Shown here piece by piece: positions 22,916 to 34,849 of a DNA stretch of 64,000 nt (position 1 is its first letter; each line of letters opens with the position of its first letter). A program made the translations under genes and the position numbers. The notes beneath the pieces are model-generated. The model ran no database searches, was not told the origin of the DNA, and saw only the letters and a program-made list of their open reading frames with translations. Source of the DNA: Buxus sempervirens (taxonomy: Eukaryota; Streptophyta; Magnoliopsida; Buxales; Buxaceae); the NCBI GenBank assembly GCA_947561395.2, contig OX387182.1:51111283-51175282 (forward strand), written 5' to 3'.

Positions 22916-23018
22916 GTATCCGACAGAATACATCGGATACAAATAACTTTAATTGTGTCCGATGGATTTTGTCGGATACAAAGATAATTGCTTGTATCCG
23001 ACCTGAGTTGTCGGATAC
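22916..23018. repeat. Three palindromes in U3 of solo LTR 3
   Basis: The units are at 22916-22940, 22955-22979 and 22994-23018, with GTATCCGA / TCGGATAC stems. They end about 161 bp before the TATA box. Confidence 0.85.
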
Positions 23019-23178
23019 AAGGTTTTTGCTCAAAATTATTCCGAAAGTTTTCACTTTTTATCATCTTATCATTTGTTTAAGGAGTGGAAATCTCAGAAAT
23101 AGCCTTAAGTTTAAGTGTGGGGATTCTAGACACATCCTTGTGTCTACCATTAGGGTTCCCCTTAACCCTAGCCTTTGC

Positions 23179-23187
23179 CTATAAATA
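23179..23187 (+). promoter_or_regulatory. TATA box of solo LTR 3
   Basis: CTATAAATA at the conserved position. Confidence 0.7.
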
Positions 23188-25419
23188 GGAGGCCTCTCCT
23201 CAAGCAAATGGCCAAGAGTTTGAGAGCCAAAAGTTGGAGATTGAAGAACTTCAAGTGAAGAAGGGAACCATTGTCGCATTGCTCCCAGAAACCCAGGTAA
23301 GCCTGGAACTTCTTTATTTTTCTGTTTTAAATTCTAGGGTTATATCTTTCTTCTACCTTTTTGTCGAATAATGGCCTACTCTTTGTGCTTGAAACCCCTT
23401 TCCCTACTCAAAATACCTCGAGACTCCCTCTAGTCGTAAAACGCGAGGGGGATCTAGGGGAAACGAGACTGGGAATTGACCCTTAGTCTTAGAACCATCT
23501 TGAATGACCTATGATTGTGTGAAACCCCATTCCCTACTCAAAGTACCCCAAGACTATCTCGAAACCGTAAAACGTGGAGAGAGAACTAAGGGAAACGAGA
23601 ATGAGAATGGAACCGTAGACATAGAACCCCATTTAATTAATTTACTTTGAATGCTATATGTATGTGTTTAGAGAGATGCTTTTTACACATGCACACATAG
23701 CACTCGTTTTCTCGGAATCGGCTTGTATTTTGGATCTATCGTATTCATTGTGATAGATCTGAAATAAATAGCGCCAAGCATCTCTGGGATATTTCTTAAT
23801 GATTTTCACTCAAGTTTATCTTTAAGTATTGAAGACCTCATGGTCTAACCTCTCAGTTTTGGGCATTTTTGCTCCATTTTAGGGTTTTTGGCATATTCTC
23901 TCCAACCGAAGAGAATGGTGAGCCAAATTCGTGCCCTATTTCATCCTTGAGGTTTTTCAATGTTTTTTCAAATGATTTTGGTTGGGATTGCATGGATTAC
24001 ACACACTTTATCACTGTTTTGGGTTGATTTTACTTAAAAATGGCAAAACTGGACAGCATCTGTACCCTAACTTTGGACACTCACAACTTCATCATCTGGA
24101 TGAATTTTGGAGTGATTCCAAAGACATGTGAAATGTGAGACTGTCTAGTTCATATCTGTAAAATTTCATCAATTTTTATGAAGTGGATTTTTGACACCAT
24201 TCGATCAAAGTCGACAGGTCAGTTCAGGCCATATTGCTGAACCTGTCACTTTGAATGAGTACCATCTGCTCTATTTAAGTCCGGTTTGAGTGATTTTGGT
24301 TTCTGTGTTTTCCTTTGGGAGTCTACTTTCAAATCCAATTGGTTTCACAATTTTTTGATTTCATTTGTGTCGTGGGTAACTGATTTACTCAGAACTGCTC
24401 AACAGCATATTTCTGGGCTAATCTGTGATCTTCGGGGCCTGTTCGGGGGGTCACCCAAGGCACATCCGGATGAAGTTTTGTATGGGGCTAGTTTCATTTG
24501 AAAGATGACACTACATACTTCATTCATGCAAAATTTCACGGATTTATATGGAGCCAATTTTCCCAAATGAATTTCCAAAGTTGCCCACTTGTTACTTTTA
24601 CCGATTTCCAACAGTAGATTTCAAAGGAGCATAGGGTCAGGAGTCTTCTATTCATCATAATCTTTCAAATGGATTTGGTTTGATTCAATTTGAATTTGAT
24701 TTGAATGATTTATGATCAAATGGCTCCATCTTTTACCGAATTTTCCGGATTTGTCTTAACTTGGTTGTGTTCAAGTTTTGCTTTGATTTCCATTTAATAG
24801 TGATGTCCCAGAAGTGATACTTCCATAAAAGAAAGTCCAAGATCCATTGGACTTCTCATGTGGAGGGATCATACATGTGTTTAATCATTTTTTGCAAGTT
24901 TTTGATTATTTTAATTAGCAAGCTTTCTTTATTTTGAGCATGAAAAACACTTGGCAACCACCTTGTATGGGTGAATGGGAGTGTCTAACACCTTCCCCCA
25001 TTCATAATCTAATACCCTTACCCATCTCTGGATTTTATTTTCAAGTAGGGTAATTTTTACTCTAGATTTGCCTTTTTGCTTATTTTGAGTGCCTAATTAC
25101 TCTAGATTTGCCTTTTTGCCGAACAATGTATTTTCAAGTAGGGTAATTTCAAGTAGGGAAAGTCACTGGATTGATTTTTCCCCATGTCTCACATTAACAG
25201 CAAAGCAAAAGTTTACCAAACAGCTTTGCTTCAACAAAAGATCTTCTGAAAAGCAGAAAAGTACTTTTTTGCTTTCTTGCTTTCAAAAGCGAGAAAGCAA
25301 AAGCGTTACCAAATGGAGCCAAAGTCTTCAAGAGATAAAATAGGAGATTGAGAGTCCAGATTTTTTGATTTTGAGGAGGTGGATTCCTTATCCTTAACAC
25401 TCTCCTGGTAAGCTAATAG

Positions 25420-27246
25420 GGGGCGAAATCACCATCAGCTTGTTATGCAAGAAAGAAAAACGAGTAGCAGTAATACCCTTGGTGAAAATGTCTCCAACTT
25501 GATCCTTGGAATTCAAGTAATGTATTATAATATCACCATTAAGAACCTTCTCTCATATAAAGAGAAAATCCATTTCAATGAGTTTGGCCCTTGCATGAAA
25601 GACCAAATTAGAAGCCAAAGATTTTGCACTGACATTGTCACACCAGAGATTAGGAGGAGCTGAAATTGGAATCTGTAATTCTTGAAACAACATACGTAGC
25701 CAATATAATTCAGCTGTGGTGAGAGATAGAGATCTGTATTTGGCTTCAGTACTTGATTTGGAAACAACAGATTGCTTCTTTGCTGACCATGAAATAATAA
25801 AATTGCCACGGAAAATATCATAGCCTGAGGTGGACCTCCTATCATCAGGATTGCCTACTCAATTAGAATCTGAGAATGCTTGCAAATTTATATCACCTTT
25901 GGTAAACCATAAACCATGATCAATTGTGCCTTTTAGATGGTGTAGCACACACTTTGCAGTAGTCCAATGAAGTGTGGAGGGTTGATGCATATGTTGACAC
26001 TGCTGATTCATAGAGTAGGAGATATCTGGACGTGTGAGGGTGCAATACTGTAGAGCAACAACAACCTTGAAATATTCAGTTACATCATTATTTGATAACA
26101 GGTCACCATCCTAAGAAGAGAGTTTTACACCAAGCACAGAAGGGGAAGAGATTGGTTTAGCACCAGCCATGCGTGCTCGATCTAGAACATCATAGATGTA
26201 TTTAGATTGGCGTAAGCTAGTGAAGACCTGTTGAGTCACGGTAAGCTTGAATTCCCAAAAAATAATTGAGATGACCAAGGTCTTCGAAATTCCTTGTGTA
26301 ATGAGCTGATAATTGAGGAGATCATGTCTGAATGAGTCCCTGTAATGAGTATATCATCAACATAGACTAGGATGAAGATATGGACATTAGCACGGTGAAG
26401 TATAAATAATGATGTATCAACATTTGAAGAGTGAAAAAAAAAACATTTGAAGAGTGCCCAAGGCCAAAAGATAATCTCAAAGCTTAGTAAACCAAGCATG
26501 TGGTGCTTGTTTTAACCCATATAAAGCTTTGTGTAGCCTGCAAACATAATCAGGAAATTGAGAGTCAATGAAGCCTTTGGGTTGTTCCATGTAAACTTCC
26601 TTTGTCAGAACTCCATTAATAAAAGCATTAGAACCATCCAACTGAGTAATAGCCCAATCATATTGAACAGCTAAAACAAGAAGAACTCGAACTGTTGAAG
26701 GCTTAATCACTGAACTAAATGTCTCTTGAAAGTCAATGCCACTCTGTTGTTCAAATCCTTTGGCAACGAGTCTTGCTTCGTAACGATCAATAGAACCGTC
26801 TTGCTTCTGTTTAACTTTGAAACCCCACTTGTTCCGAATAACATTATGATCTGTGGGTTTGGGGCACAAGGACCATGTTCCATTAGCTATTAAAGCATCA
26901 AATTCCTCACCCATTGCAGCCCTCCAGTGTGGAGAAATAATTTCTTTGGAGTAACAAGATGGTTTAGATGGTAGAGTGGCTGCATGTAGGGCTCGTATGG
27001 GATGCTTTGTAGAGTAATAAGTAAGAAAATCAGGGAAGGTTTTGGGACAATTGTGACTTGTTTGAGAACCAGTGACAGGTCTGTGAATTGGGCTAGAAGG
27101 ATGTGGAGATAGAGATTGAGACGATACATTTGAAGCTGTGATAGGTAGAGATGTCTCGTTAGATGACAAATGAGGAATGGTTGGTGATGTAGAAGAAGAA
27201 TTATCTTGAGGAGGAGTTATGAAATGGATGGGACTGATTGGTGAAG
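25420..27246 (-). pseudogene. Copia reverse transcriptase and RNase H region, broken
   Basis: On the minus strand 27246-26477 encodes a Ser/Pro-rich linker followed by reverse transcriptase motifs RYEARLVAKGF, QLDGSNAFINGVL and YGLKQAPHAWF. A frameshift leads to 26499-26236 with YVDDILITG, the catalytic Asp-Asp box. About 26200-25420 carries the RNase H domain, with SWSAKKQSVVSKSSTEAKYR and WCDNVSAKSLA visible in other frames. Several stops and shifts make it inactive. Confidence 0.8.
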
Positions 27247-29123
27247 GAACTTGCATCTTCTCCTACACCCCCTCTCCTCCAAAATTACAGCACCAATATT
27301 TTAACGCCACATGTCCATACAATCAGTTTTTGAAACTTACACAGTTTGGTTTTTAATTATCCGTTTCCGTCAATTTCAAACCAACCTTTTGACTCGAGTT
27401 AAGTCTTTTTGCTCGGCCTCCTCAAAACCCAAAAAGCAACCCTACATCCCTACCTCACCTCTTGTCCACTCCTTCACGGAAAAAACCTTTTGAATCAGGT
27501 GCATTTTTTATTTCCTGAAATGTTGAAATATCATGCTACCTTTCTCATAGGTCCGTACCTGTTTATTAAATTATGCAACTTTACATTCATCCACACCAAG
27601 CAAGGCAACCAGGTTATATAGACCAAGCTACAGAAATTGGTCTTTGTCAATAAGTCATAGGTCCGTACATGTTTATTAAATTAGGCAACTTTACATTCAT
27701 CCACACCAATCAAGTCAACCAGGACATATAGACCAAGCTACATAAACTCGTCTTTGTCAATAGGTCCATAGCTCGAATATGTTATTTTTTCATCTACAGT
27801 TTTCTTATTTTTATTTTTATAACTAATGCTTATGAAGATGAATAAGACCGATTGTTGCCTTTTGTCTTCATTAGGACTCCTATCATAATCAAATTTGTGG
27901 TGTAATCCACCAAATCTTTGCACACGGACGATGGTATGCAATAGGAGATCTTCTTAAAGTTAACTGCCAAACTGGAGGAGCATTGTGAGAATATTTTTAT
28001 TGGGAGCGAAGTTGTAACAAAATGTTTGCTGGTTGTGTTTTTATGTTTATAATTGACAGAATGATTTGTGTAGTCATAAATTTTGAACTTTAATTTAGTT
28101 GTTCTTTTATTTTATGTTTCAGTTACATAATTTTTTACTGCAGATAGCTTGTTCCCGGTGTGTGATTTGATATAGGTGTTGTTTGGTAATTTTAACTTGT
28201 TTCTGTTGGTGGAAATTCAAAGCACCCCTCAAATACAAGTTAATACAAAATTAGTTTCCAATCGGTTTCCAACCAGATAATTTTCACTTGGGACACATAA
28301 CGGATTGAACCTCATTTAGTAGGAAAAAAGAAAAAAAACTAAAGCAGATTTCAGTAAGCCCCCATCAACAAACCCCTAAAAAAAAAACTTGCCACCAAAA
28401 AATCCCGTCGTATACCAAAACCCCAAAGAACGGGAGTGCAAACATCCTTGTACCATTACAGAGATGCATCTTTCGATTTCTGGTTAAGAGCCTCATCAGA
28501 GCTGATACAACTACTTCCCACAATATTGATCAATACAGGTTCGCCATTTTGGACAAGTGGTTGGCACTTCAGCTCCTTCCGACTTAGAAAATCAGCATTT
28601 TGCAGCCGTTCGAGGAGCTTTTCATCCATTCGTTTGCTTACCCATCTTTGCTAGTAAATGGACAATACCAAAAACTTTACGAGTTCGTCGAGAAAGAGGG
28701 AAGGAGGTATTAGAGAGAGGGAAAACCGAGTTCCAACTGAGTCAAGAGGAAACCATCCACAACCTACTCTTAATTCTCGGTTTCAACGCTTTTGGTGGCT
28801 TCTACGTTTTCTTCCCTTCGTTGCTTACTACTCTCGGGAGTGACAAAACTGGGTCACAAGAGAAGCTTAGAAGTTGCAGGTAGGGTTTTTTCCATGAAGG
28901 AGAGGACAAGAGGTGGGGTAGGGACATAGGGTTGCTTTTTGGGTTTTGAGGAGGCCGAGTAGAAAGACTAACTCGAGTCAAAAGGTTGTTTTGAAATTGA
29001 CGGAAACAGATAATTAAAAACCAAATGGTGTAAGTTCCAAAAATTGACTGTGTGGACATGTGGCATTAAAATATTGGTGTTGTAATTTTGGAGGAGAGGG
29101 GGCGTAGGAGAAGATGTGGGCTC
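27247..29123. mobile_element. Mutator-like element, non-autonomous, TSD TTGGTGAAG
   Basis: Terminal inverted repeats of about 240 bp (27247-27488 and 28884-29123) share CATCTTCTCCTAC ends and long internal identity. A perfect 9-bp duplication TTGGTGAAG flanks it (27238-27246 and 29124-29132). Long terminal repeats with a 9-bp duplication define Mutator-like elements. No transposase is present. The interior (1.4 kb) includes two direct ~110-bp copies and a non-repetitive segment at about 28430-28880 that might be captured host DNA. Confidence 0.9.
27546..27764. repeat. Two direct ~110-bp copies inside the Mutator-like element
   Basis: TCATAGGTCCGTAC followed by TTACATTCATCCACACCAA occurs at about 27546 and again at 27655, with about 90 percent identity by eye. 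Confidence 0.85.
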
Positions 29124-29192
29124 TTGGTGAAGTAGGTAACATGAGGTCTAGAGGTAAAGTAGGTGGTGGTCAAGGGCGGAGCCAGGGGGACA

Positions 29193-29196
<4 letters not shown>

Positions 29197-29230
<34 letters not shown>
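29197..29230. repeat. Poly-C run of 34 bp
   Basis: An uninterrupted C run just inside the left end of the hAT transposon. The exact length may not be reliable in an assembly. Confidence 0.9.
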
Positions 29231-29232
<2 letters not shown>

Positions 29233-29656
29233 AACTTTTTCTAAAAGTGTAATTGTACTATTACTTTTTTAATCCTCAAAAAGTCAAACTCTTGGTGCGT
29301 GTTCAAAAAGCAAATTTATGGTGTGTTCAACTAGGCTACTATCTCAAGATAACATAAAAGCCTAGGACCTAGGAGGCTAGGATCCTATCTTAAGGTAAGT
29401 TTAGATAAGAGCCTAGATGTTGTGTTCACCTATGCTCTTATCTAAAGTTATTGTGCTAATTTTAGGTCCGTGTTCACCTACAAAACGCAAGACCAAAAAA
29501 ATCCTTTTTTATTTCTTTCAAAGTTTGTCTCTTCCCATATTTCAAGTGTTCCACCCTAACCCTACACTAGAGAAACCTATTCATATTGCCGTTATTGCAT
29601 CATACTATCTCAACCCTATTCACTGGACAAGAGTAGTCAAGAGCTTCTGTCGTATG

Positions 29657-31933
29657 TGTCAGCACCCCATTTTTGCACCATAGAATTGCCTAAGATGCAT
29701 ATCTTGAACCATCACATATGCGGGCACGTAAATCGAGGTTTTTATAGTGGACCCATCTTTTTGAAATAACAAGCCTATAATAAAGAGAATTTTGAGCCGA
29801 TTCCAATGCACTAAACCGTGCTCAAATCGGATCTCAAACGGCTAAGTTATAGATAAAAGAAATAAATGGTAGTTTGGGGATTTCTGATAAAACCATAATG
29901 GGGTGCCACATGGCAGCCACATGTACGCCATGGTGGCTGCCATGTAACCAATGTTAATTAAAAATTTTGGGTTTCTTTTAGTAAATAAGATAAGTTTCCT
30001 AATGGGGTTTGTTATGCAAATAAATAAAAATTTAATAACAAAGTTAATAAAAGCTTTGAAATTTAAAGAAAATAAAAAAAATAAACAAAGAGAAATGAGT
30101 TGGACAAATTGGTCCAACTCATGTTCTCTTGGGATTTTGATACTAAGCCTAAAAAATATCTTGGACAAATTGGTCCAACTAATGAGACTTTGAGACCAAG
30201 TCTAAATATGTGGTGGTGTCTAGGTGTTTAAGAGAAGAAGAGGAAAGGTCTAGGTGTTTAAGAGAGGAAGAGAAGAGGTTAGGGAGATGAGAGGTGTAGG
30301 TGTTTAAGAGAGGAAGATGAGAGGTTAGGGAGATGAGAGGTCTAGGTGTTTAAGAGAAGAAGAGGAGAGGTTAGGGAGATGAGGAGTCTAGGAGTTTAAG
30401 AGAGGAAGAGGAGAGGTTAGAGGTTAAGAAGATGAGGGGGTGGAACTCTCTTATAAAAAGGAGATGAGTCTTAGAAGTGAAGGGGCAGCAAGTAAGAGAA
30501 TTCTTTGAAAAAAAGAGAGGAGAATTAGCAAAAGGGGAGGACGTTCATTAGCAAAGGTTGAGCACCTTAGAATAAGGAGACTGCTGTCAAGCAACACCAA
30601 AGCTTTGATCACCTGTTCCGACTTAGAGAAATAGGTACTTTTCTTGCTTAAACTATTGTGTGAAGTTATCTTTTATTCACTAAAGTCTGAGATTCTTTTG
30701 TAATGTGATCAGTGAGGATTTTGAGATGCTTTTAAAGTGGATTTGAACAAGGATAATCAATAATAAAAAAAAAAACAAAAACAAATATGTAAAGTTGTGA
30801 GTTTTTCTGCATTAGGCTTGCACCTATTTTCTAGATAAACCAATTTTTTTACCTAGTTCTAGTTCGATTCAAGTCTGGAGTCCTTCATGAGATTTGTGGT
30901 ATTTTTATTTTAGTTTAATGTAAAAATATGCTCGAGATCCTACACTATGAGTAGGTATTTTATTTTTAATTTTTCTTTGGTTCAAATTTTCATAGGGAAA
31001 TGTCTAACGGTAAATTTTGAAGCTTCATATCTCTTAAATGAAAATGAATTTTTGAAAACGGTTATAGGTTATTTTAGTGCTTAAAGTTATGATTCTAAGG
31101 AATCATATTTTGCACAATTTGGTTAAGAATTGAGGGAAATATAAATCTTTGAATGCAGATAGTGCAGTAGTTCAGGTTGTTTCATTTTTTTTGTTCCTTT
31201 GTTTATTGTGATTTTCTTACTTGCATTTGTTTTTGTTTTGTTTTATTTTTTGTTATTTTATTACATGAAATGTAACATGGTGGCCCTCTATTCTCCCAAT
31301 GTAGATATGTTATTATAAATGAGAATCTAAAACATTTTATTGGAAGTGATCGAATCAACCCCCATTTCTTATTCTTTTTAATTTGGGTTTATTTGCTTTA
31401 GAATTCTTATGTGCATGTAGGATGCAGTATAGCAATCCCCCACTCCTCTAATCCCTTGTATATATGAGAAAGATAAAATTAAAAAAATGGAAAAAGAAAA
31501 GAAGAATAAAAAATAATAAATAAATAAATATTTTTTGGAGTAGCCGAGTACATTGCTCCATGTTAGAAGCTTTGATTTGGATTTCTTTATTTTGGATTTT
31601 TTATACATATGTATTATGGGATGTAGCATGGCAACCCCCCATTCTTCCAATGTTTGTACACATGTGATCATAAATAAAATATATAAAAGATAAAAGATAA
31701 AAAAATTAAGTAATAATAAATTAGCCCCAAATATGATCCAACTGATTTAAGGGAACCCATTTCGGTTGGACAACTCAAGGTGTTCAAGGACTTCCCTGGG
31801 TTGTAATCGGGTCACTTATCCGGAATCATTGGTGTAGACCAAAAATCAACAATGTGTCTATCTGCACCATTTTAGGTAGTAGCGACTCCATTAAACATGT
31901 AACACGCTTTTCCGTGCGCCCGAGGTGCACACA
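29657..31933 (+). mobile_element. Solo LTR 4, family TGTCAGCACCCC, TSD GTATG/GTACG
   Basis: The LTR starts TGTCAGCACCCCATTTTTGC and ends GTGCACACA. The flanking 5-mers GTATG (29652-29656) and GTACG (31934-31938) differ at one base. It is 2,277 bp with a TATA box TTATAAAAAG (30451-30460). Near the end it has TAGCGACTCC, similar to the GGTGGCGACTC of LTR 1, so it is probably a distant relative. No internal coding sequence is present. Confidence 0.75.
30220..30435 (+). repeat. ~45-bp purine-rich minisatellite in solo LTR 4
   Basis: GGTCTAGGTGTTTAAGAGA, then GAGGTTAGGGAGATGAG, recurs about five times directly upstream of the TATA box. Its position in U3 parallels the palindromes of the other LTRs. 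Confidence 0.85.
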
Positions 31934-32118
31934 GTACGTCTATTCTTCACTGTTCCGGATTCTTCAAACATCACTTTTTCTTCAGGTATGTTTGGATTTA
32001 ATTTTTCCTTTTGTGTTTTATTAGATTTGTGGTTAATTAAGCATTATGTTCTATCTAGTTGTCTATATGTTTTGCTAATAATGATATTTTTATTAATATT
32101 TATATTTATCAACCAGTT

Positions 32119-34488
32119 ATGGAGAAGTATTTCAAACGAAAATCAATTCACTCCTTTTTCTGAAGAAGATATGATTAAAACATGCGAAATGCCTCAACCT
32201 TCTGTAAAACAAAATTGGGTTGAGATTAATTTAGAAGATCTTCCAAGTGATCCTGGACTTCGACCTCAAATTTTAGACTATCATCCCAATGATCGAGATC
32301 AAATTCAAAGGGCATATCTCCAAAGGGGCCCTTGTCAACCTCGTAATCATAGTTTCCTACAAAATAAAATGGGAAATAATTTTTGACGGTTTAATTCTTC
32401 TTGGTTCAATGAATATACTAATTGGTTGGAGTATAGTGTAGCAAAAGATGCTGCTTTTTGCTTATGTTGCTACCTTTTTAAGCCAATATGTGGAGAGCAA
32501 GCAGGTGGTGATTCTTTTGTTGTTGAAGGCTTTTCAATTTGGAAAAAGAAAAAAAATTCAAATACATGTTGGAGGTCCAAGTAGTGCTCACAATGAAGCT
32601 TGGAGAAAATGTCAAGAGTTGATGAATCAAAAACAACATATTGAGACACTTTTCTCTAAACAGTTAGATCAAGTTCAAAGTGAATACCAAGTTTGTTTAA
32701 ATGCATCCATTGATTGTATTCGATTTCTTTTACGATAAGGATTGAATTTTTGTGGTCATGATGAATCTGAGGACTCTGACAATTAAGGAAATTTTCTTGA
32801 ACTTTTACGCTTCCTTGCTGTTCACAATGAAGCTATAAGAAATGTGGTGTTACAGAATGCTCCAGAAAATTTGAAATTGATTGCACTTGACATTCAAAAA
32901 GATTTTGTCATTGCTTTTGCAATTGAAGTCCCAAACATTATTGTCAGAGATCTTGGAGATAATTTATTTTCTATTCTACTTGATGAATCTCGTGATATAT
33001 CAGTAAAAGAACAAATGGCTGTTTCTCTTCGCTATGTAAATAAGCAAGGATGTGTGATTGAAAGACTTTTGGGGATTGTACACATTACCGATACTAAAGC
33101 TACATCACTTAAAGTGGCTATTAATGTATTGTTTTCAAAACATGGATTGAGTATATCAAGATTGCGTGGACAAGGTTATGATGGGGCTAGTAATATGCGA
33201 GGTGAGTTAAGTGGTCTCAAAACTCTTATTTTGAATGAGAATGAATGTGCTTTTTATGTTCATTATTTTGCACATCAACTTCAATTGGCACTTGTAGCAG
33301 TTGCAAAAAATCATATAGAAGTTGCTTCTCTATTTAACTTGATTGGTGGAATACTAAATATTGTTGGATCTTCTTGCAAGCGTCGTGATATTCTTCATGG
33401 GTAACATGCTAAGAAAATTAATGACGCATTGAAAGCGGAGAAATTTCTAGTGGTCAAGGTCTTAATCAAGAGATTAATATCAAACGGGCTAGTGAGACAC
33501 ATTGGGGCTCACATTATAATACGTTAGTAAGCTTGATTGTTATGTTCCTATCTGTGATTGAAGTTCTTGAACTTGTTATAGAAGAAGGTTTGAATTCAGA
33601 ACAAAAAGCTGAAGCATGTGTCTTATTGGATTCGATGCATTCTTTTGATTTCGTATTCAATTTACACTTGATGAAAAATATATTAGGAGTCACAAATGAG
33701 TTGTCACAAGCATTGCAACGGAAAGATCAAGATATTTTGAATGCCATGACCCTTGTCAAAGTATCTAAGCAGTGATTACAAAAGATGAGAGATAGTGATT
33801 GGGATTTAATACTTAATGAAATTTCTATCTTTTGTGACAAACATAATATTGTTGTTCCTAATATGAATGAGATGTTTGTAGCACACGGAAGATCACGACG
33901 TAAAGCACAGGAAATGACGAATGCACATAACTATTGTGTTGAGTTGTTTTATACTATTATAGATATGCAATTTCAAGAGCTCAACAACCGTTTTACTAAG
34001 GTGAGTACTGAGTTGCTACTTTGTGTAGCATGTTTAAATCCAAGTGATGCATTTTCTGCTTTTCACAAGCAAAGGTTGATTCGTCTTACTCAATTTTATC
34101 CAACTAAGTTTTCAACAACAGAGCTTATATTACTTGATAATCAGTTGGAAACTTACATAATGGATGTGCGATCAAATGAAGACTTTTCAGAATTAAAAGG
34201 AATTGGCAGCCTTTTAGAGAAATGGCTAAAACAAAAAAGAATGTGCTGTATCCATTAGTTTATCAGCTCATAATTTTGGCACTAATATTACCAGTTCCAA
34301 TAGCCACTGTTAAGAGAGCATTTTCAGCTATGAAGATCGTGAAGAATCGATTGCGCAATCGGATAGCTGATTAATGGATGAATGATTGTTTGATCACATA
34401 TATTGAAAAAAATATATTTGATACCATTGACAATGAGACAATCATGCAATGGTCTCAAAATATAAAGACTCTTAGAGGGCAATTGTAA
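32119..34488 (+). pseudogene. hAT transposase (TTF zinc finger, DUF4371, hAT dimerisation), broken
   Basis: The gene starts at the ATG 32119 (MEKYFKRKSI) and ends at the TAA 34486-34488. A TTF-type zinc-finger region covers about 32220-32490 (LPSDPGLRPQILDY, then CLCCYLFKP). The DUF4371 catalytic region covers about 32570-33400 (LLDESRDISVKEQMAVSLRY, GQGYDGASNMRG). The hAT dimerisation domain covers about 34260-34480 (VKRAFSAMKIVKNRLRNRI). At least two frameshifts and several stops interrupt it, so it is inactive. This is the ZMYM1-like class of plant hAT genes. Confidence 0.85.
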
Positions 34489-34849
34489 ACAAAAAATATT
34501 TATTTGTCAAATATTTATAGTTTTTTTTAGAACATTTGAATGTTAATATAGTTGAATTTATGCTTTGACTTATTGTTTGCCCCTCCTGAGCAAATTTTCT
34601 GGCTTCACCTCTGGTGGTGGTACATACAAGAATTGTGTATCATGACTTGTTGATGGAAGAGATGAGTTCAGTGGCTTACCTTTTGGGTAGGAAATAAACT
34701 CTCATCAAACACAACATGACGTGAAGTGATAACCTTGTTAGTGATTGGATCTAAACACCTGTAACCTTTTTGAGAAGAACTATATCCAAGGAAGATACAT
34801 TGCTTGCTACGGAAGGATAATTTTTGAGACAAATAGGGTCTAGCTCAAT

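Larger units (their letters stand above)
22814..25193 (+). mobile_element. Solo LTR 3, TSD TTAAC
   Basis: The LTR starts TGTAGACACCCCAAATTGCA and ends TCTCACA, with TTAAC at 22809-22813 and 25194-25198. It is closest to solo LTR 1. It has a TATA box at 23179-23187 and CCCAG|GTAAG at 23296/23297. The last ~130 bp are rearranged: TTACTCTAGATTTGCCTTTTTGC is repeated and the GGTGGCGACTC motif is missing. It lies 46 bp from solo LTR 2. Confidence 0.9.
19850..25320. mobile_element. MITE inside the copia LTR, hosting two solo LTRs, TSD AAA
   Basis: The left end GGTACCGTTTGGTAACGC and the reverse complement of the right end GGCTCCATTTGGTAACGC match at 15 of 18 positions. Comparison with the empty site in the other LTR (GATAAAGTCTTC near 37310) shows a 3-bp AAA duplication. 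The superfamily is undecided. The parts left are 19850-20792, 22768-22813 and 25194-25320. Confidence 0.75.
19681..25399 (-). repeat. 3' LTR of the copia element, split by insertions
   Basis: The outer parts 19681-19849 and 25321-25399 match the 5' LTR at 37025-37379, for example TTTAATGTATTTAAATAGTG on the left and GAGGAGGTGGATTCCTTATC on the right. The middle is the inserted MITE with its own insertions. Confidence 0.9.
29171..34613 (+). mobile_element. hAT transposon with TTF/DUF4371 transposase, TSD GTGGTGGT
   Basis: The left end CAAGGGCGGAGCCAG and the reverse complement of the right end CAGAGGTGAAGCCAG match at 11 of 15 positions. They sit inside a perfect 8-bp duplication GTGGTGGT (29163-29170 and 34614-34621). 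The element is 5,443 bp including a later solo LTR (29657-31933), so it was about 3.2 kb when it inserted. Its transposase gene is broken. Confidence 0.9.
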
